Shown here one piece after another: positions 28,261 to 31,392 of a stretch of 31,392 nt of DNA (position 1 is its first letter; each line of letters begins with the position of its first letter). The stretch spans positions 90,909 to 122,300 of the forward strand of contig NW_014577456.1 in assembly GCF_000485595.1 (NCBI RefSeq), given 5' to 3'. The DNA is from Priapulus caudatus (Eukaryota; Priapulida; Priapulimorpha; Priapulimorphida; Priapulidae). The notes under the pieces are model-generated. The model did not search any database and was not told where the DNA came from. It worked only from the letters and a program-made list of their open reading frames with translations. Both the position numbers and the translations under genes were made by a program.

Positions 28261-30495
28261 TCTCTTTCTCCTCCTCCTCCTCCTCCTTTTCATCCTCCTC
28301 TCTCCTGCTCCTCGTTCTCCTCTCTCCTCCTCCTCCTTTTTCTCCTCTTCATCATCCTGCTCTCTCCCTTCCTTATCTCGACCCCTAATCTCCCTTGTCT
28401 CTGATGTATTAGGTGTGTGATTGGAACTACTTTTAGCCGAGGGACTAGCTTTGCTACTCCTGCTTGAATGGTACAGATTGCTGAACTGATTTCTTATATA
28501 GAACTGTAATTCTTATTTCAGTATGATAGGTTTCCTAATTGGCACTGGCATTGCCTACTTTGTTATTATTGGCGACCTGGGCCCTCCGATCGTAGCTAAT
28601 CTACTTGGCATAGAGGCAAGTATAATATTATATTCTTTGCAGTCTAATTTTGCCAACGAATTGGCACACTTACGGTAATTTATTAGGATCGTCTTCAGTT
28701 CACCGTAAAAATGCGCTTAACTCGACGTGCGATCTTGCGTTCGGCTTGCTCTAACAAAGCAGGACAATCATTCGTTGAACCATGTGCAAGGACAATTCTG
28801 CACAAAGACACAATGTGGGTGTCTCATGCTATTGTAAACGCGTAGCTATTGGTGCGTGATCACGTGTGCAAGACGGGTACATGGTGTAGCGGCGACGTAG
28901 TTTAAACCCGTGCGTCTGCCCCGCGCTACAGGACGACGCGTCACTGCGCAAGCTGCTGATGGTGGCGATGGCCGTGCTGATCCTGCCGCTCTGTCTGCTG
29001 CGTGAGATCGCCAGCCTCAGCCACTTCAACGCCATGTCCATGCTCTTCTACTGCATCTTCGTTGGCAAGGTAAGTAAGGGGAGGTAGCCGCTAAGGAGGA
29101 GTAAGGGGGTGGGTTAGTGGCAACTGGTAATAGGAGGTAGGGGCAACGGGTAAGTAAGACGACGCGGTCGGATAGCGGCAAGTAAGTTAATGGGAGGTAG
29201 GGCAGGTAAGCTCAGGGTGGGTTAGGGCAATGAGTAAGGGGGGATGTTAGGCGCAGCTGGTAACAGTAGGGTGGTAGGGCCATGGTTAAGTAAGGACGAG
29301 GTAGGGAAAGGTATACATAAGGGGACCGTAGGGCCAACGTAGTAGGGCTAGGTAGGGCAAGGTATTAAGGGTGCGGTAGGGCAAGGTTAAGTAAAGGGCG
29401 GTGTAGGCAAGGGTTAATAAGGGGCGGTGCGTGCGGAGGTAAGTAAGGCGGTGGCTAGGCCAAGGTAAGTAAGTGGTGTAGCGGCCAAGGTAAGTACAGG
29501 GGTCCTATGCGCAAGTTATTAAGGGTCGGTAGGGCAAGGTCAGTACGGGAGTGGTAGGGAAGTAAGGTAAGGGCGTCGCGAGGCAAAGGTACATTTACAG
29601 GGGTGGTAGGTGCAAGGGTAATGTAGGGGTGATAGGGTCAATGGTAAGTAAGGCCGGTGGTGGCAGGGCAAGGTAATACAGGTCCAGTGCGGTGGGCAAT
29701 GGCTAAGTACAGGCAGTGGTAGTGAGCACAGCGTAAGTCAAGGAGGTGGTGGGCAGGTAAGTTAACATGGGGGAGGTAGGCCAATGGTAATAAGAGGTGT
29801 GGTGGGTGTGGTAGGCGGCAAGGATTAAGGGTGACGGTGCGCTCCAAGTGGCTAGGGCAAGGTAAGTAAGGGGAGGTAGGGCAAGGTAAGTAAGGGGTGG
29901 TAGGGCAAGGGGGAGGGAGACGGAGTAAGCAAGGGGCAGTAAGGGCAAGGTAAGTAAGTAAAGGAAGCAGGCTTTTAAGTTCACGCTCAGCCTCCACTCG
30001 CAAGTGTCTCTTCGGTCAGTTGATCGGTCGGTCGGTCAGTCGGCCGCATTCCCTGCCTGCGGTTGTTGTTAGCTAGGGCCTTAAGTTCAAGTTTTTAAAG
30101 TAGAATTTAGTTTATGCATGATGAATAAATTAATGAGGAAGGTTTAAGTAGAGTTGAAGTTTAAGTTAGTGCGAAATTGATCGCTATAAACTCTGTCAGT
30201 ACTTGACAACGTTGTTGACGACGCATGCTGATAGCATGCGTAAGTTATCGAACACGCCCCGGGAGAGCTCTTGTATATTATATACTCTACTCCGTGGGTT
30301 TGCGTGCGTGATACGTCCTCTCGTATGCTGTAGCAGGTCGTGAGCTAACGTACCTGCGCGGGCTCCCTTCCAGATAGTGTTCGAGTCGCTTCCGATGCTG
30401 CTCTCCAGCAAGTGGCTCCTGCACGCTAACCTGTGGAGACCGGCCGGCGTCTTCCGATGCTTGCCGATATTCGCGATGGCTCTCTCCTGCCAATT
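26925..30495 (+). CDS. SLC38A10: SLC38A10-type amino acid transporter, 5' part (gene span, continues off the window)
   Basis: A membrane protein of the amino acid/auxin permease superfamily; SLC38A10 relatives carry neutral amino acids such as glutamine. Six coding exons give 203 residues and two bases of the next codon. Recognition rests on NSIIGVSILAMPFCFKQCGI, SMIGFLIGTGIAYFVIIGDLG and GVFRCLPIFAMALSCQ, which follow human SLC38A10 closely in order and spacing. Predicted membrane segments are ~7-29, 32-56, 87-116, 124-143 and ~148-170. The N-terminus is short and cytosolic with no signal peptide. The remaining helices and the long C-terminal tail of this family lie beyond the right edge. 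Confidence 0.85.
27418..27535 (+). CDS. SLC38A10: SLC38A10 exon 2
   Basis: TTTTTTAG acceptor, CGIALAILLVLFSNCLTKAT helix and the KKRNYEFL loop. GTAAGT donor, phase 1. Confidence 0.85.
27833..27878 (+). CDS. SLC38A10: SLC38A10 exon 3 (46 bases)
   Basis: Very short exon, (S)YHVLGPVGKFAVEI, aligning with the family's FHAYGKAGKMLVET loop. Acceptor CTTTTTTAAG, donor AAG|GTTAGT, phase 2. Both neighbouring phases agree. Confidence 0.8.
28022..28100 (+). repeat. Dispersed retroposon-like tail in SLC38A10 intron 3
   Basis: The cleanest copy: GAAAAAGACTGTCTTCAGTA, then the AATTACATGTAATAAAGATTT segment and an (AAT)n-like tail. The head of the element is not defined. It may be a SINE or the 3' end of a LINE. 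Confidence 0.75.
28226..28375 (+). repeat. (CTC)n-rich polypyrimidine tract in SLC38A10 intron 3
   Basis: About 150 bases of almost pure C/T with CTC and CTT units, ~150 bases before exon 4. Mirror-symmetric homopyrimidine runs can form triplex DNA. Leucine-rich frames here are artefacts. Confidence 0.85.
28522..28615 (+). CDS. SLC38A10: SLC38A10 exon 4 with GC donor
   Basis: Completes the serine codon, then MIGFLIGTGIAYFVIIGDLG to LLGIE. The phase requires the donor to be GAG|GCAAGT, a GC-AG intron. The only nearby GT would shift the frame relative to the next exon. Confidence 0.8.
28932..29069 (+). CDS. SLC38A10: SLC38A10 exon 5
   Basis: GCTACAG acceptor, DDASLRKLLMVAMAVLILPL to MLFYCIFVGK, with strong donor AAG|GTAAGTAAGG. 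The junction itself is the unit of the minisatellite that follows. Confidence 0.9.
29064..29970 (+). repeat. Minisatellite made of the exon 5 / intron 5 splice junction
   Basis: Some three dozen imperfect units of ~22-26 bases based on GGCAAGGTAAGTAAGGGG(A/T)GGTAG. The exon-intron junction at 29064-29087 is identical over 24 bases to a unit near the far end (29857-29880). Exact GTAAGTAAG occurs at 29070, 29150, 29439, 29465, 29644, 29863, 29885 and 29950, and further units differ by one base. Many units have small indels. Confidence 0.9.
30374..30495 (+). CDS. SLC38A10: SLC38A10 exon 6
   Basis: CCCTTCCAG acceptor, IVFESLPMLLSSKWLLHANL to FAMALSCQ, ending in phase 2 at a GTAAGT donor. The next coding exon lies outside the window. 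Confidence 0.85.
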
Positions 30496-30534
30496 GTAAG
30501 TGCATATAGTAGAGTATATATGGGTAGTATAGTA

Positions 30535-30897
30535 CAGGGCACGAAATTCAGATTTTTTTTGCACCGGGCCAGAGGGCTGGCTGGTAACAGCAATTTCTTA
30601 CCAGCCCTCACCATAATTTACCAGCTCTCATAAATTTTGTTTGTAAAATCAATGTCATGTTTCACGCTCGCATTTTCGATTTCAAATTTGTAAAATGTTG
30701 ATAAAGTATGGCGTGATATCCTTCAGGTAAAACAGTAATGTAGGCTATTTGCTCATTAATGCTATAAATAAAAATGTAGGTACTCGCTAACACGGCTGAA
30801 ACCACCGGCTCGGAGGGCCGATGTTTTGCCATTGTTACCGACCCTCCAAACAATTTGCCAGCATATGCCAGTGGGCCGGTGCTAATTTCGCGCCCTG
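30535..30897. mobile_element. hAT-like MITE in SLC38A10 intron 6
   Basis: CAGGGCACGAAATT at the left end and AATTTCGCGCCCTG at the right are inverted repeats with one mismatch. CAGGG-type ends and a 363-base length without an open frame fit a non-autonomous hAT element. No clean 8-base target duplication was seen, so age or error has blurred it. Confidence 0.7.
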
Positions 30898-30951
30898 TAC
30901 GCTACACCGAATCCTTAACAGCTGGAACTGATTGGCATTGGCTGTGAGTAG

Positions 30952-31036
30952 GGGTTAATAATGACAAATGATTGTGACAAATTTGACAATAAAATCACAA
31001 TCATGGAGATAATGATAACTTTGTCATTATTAACCC
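30952..31036. mobile_element. 85-base foldback with flanking direct repeat
   Basis: Perfect 17-base terminal inverted repeats, GGGTTAATAATGACAAA and its complement, with a second inner pair around TGATTGTGA/TCACAATCA. TTGGCTGTGA occurs on both sides (30938-30947 and 31037-31046), a few bases from the left end, suggesting a target duplication of ~10 bases. Confidence 0.7.
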
Positions 31037-31392
31037 TTGGCTGTGATGAAATGCTTTTGTTTGGGATTTTTTCAATGTGAAAAGCATGCGGCCATGTTAA
31101 ATAAGGCGCATATTTCAGAATTCCAGTATTTGTCCGTTGGTTCATGCTAGGTGATTTCCAGCGAGGGTTAGTATGATGACATCCGTCCATCAAGCATGAA
31201 ATAACTTTGTAACAAGTGACATTTATCATAATATGCACATGGAAGTTTTCTTGTTATATATCATTATGGAGTGTGGCTGGACAGCTGGGGGCCGTTGTCA
31301 GAAACAAAATTAGTCGCAACATTAGTCTTACCATTAACTTCCACTCGTAAACCGTTGACAGAAACATCGTAAGGTTACGAGAACGAAAAATC

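Noticed and set aside
29638-30003. Leucine/proline/threonine-rich minus-strand frames
   Set aside because: Reverse reading of the splice-junction minisatellite.
1-31392. tRNA, rRNA, CRISPR, prophage or operon features
   Set aside because: None seen by eye. Gene structure is split and eukaryotic, and the tandem repeats lack the uniform repeat-spacer layout of CRISPR arrays.

Overview
The window is nuclear DNA of an animal, most likely a marine invertebrate. The genes are split into GC-rich exons with GT-AG junctions, and the introns and spacers are AT-rich and full of microsatellites and small inverted-repeat elements. The encoded proteins (a SMYD-family methyltransferase, a mercaptopyruvate sulfurtransferase and an SLC38A10-type transporter) are metazoan. 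No phylum can be named from the sequence alone. No bacterial, viral, CRISPR or organellar signal was seen.

Layout. Bases 1-4099 form one large foldback repeat with arms of about 1.6-1.7 kb around a spacer that holds a second inverted repeat. Bases 4100-5500 are AT-rich spacer. Bases ~5506-11398 (copy A) and ~11399-16855 (copy B) are two tandem copies of a ~5.5-5.9 kb segment, with all three boundaries in (TA)n tracts. Each copy holds a TATA-type promoter candidate and exons 1-4 of a TPR/SET/MYND gene. The single-copy last exon lies at 18469-20251. Reading frames are intact only in the contiguous middle (exons 2, 3, 4 of copy A, then exon 1 of copy B). Exon 1 of copy A and exons 2-4 of copy B are riddled with one-base indels. 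The intact exons are therefore in permuted order, which looks like an assembly or gap-filling problem, a collapsed tandem repeat, or a decayed duplication. Spliced in logical order they give a 971-residue protein: TPRs, a split SET domain around a first MYND finger, post-SET cysteines, a second MYND finger, and an Ala/Pro/Glu/Val repeat tail.

From 20252 to 22868 there is a probable 3' UTR and unremarkable spacer. MPST then lies on the minus strand (four coding exons, 25910 down to 22869, 334 residues, catalytic CGSG motif, probable mitochondrial presequence). About 1 kb away, head to head, SLC38A10 starts on the plus strand (26925). Its first six coding exons are present and the gene runs off the right edge.

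The most interesting non-coding theme is tandem duplication at splice junctions. An SLC38A10 intron begins with a ~0.9 kb minisatellite whose unit is the exon-intron junction itself, so the 5' splice-site sequence recurs many times. SMYD introns 3 and 4 also begin with tandem repeats, the SMYD last-exon acceptor exists in three copies, and a piece of SMYD exon 2 is repeated inside intron 2. One MPST acceptor appears to be the tail of a dispersed retroposon-like repeat. Several short inverted-repeat elements with target-site-like duplications are also present.
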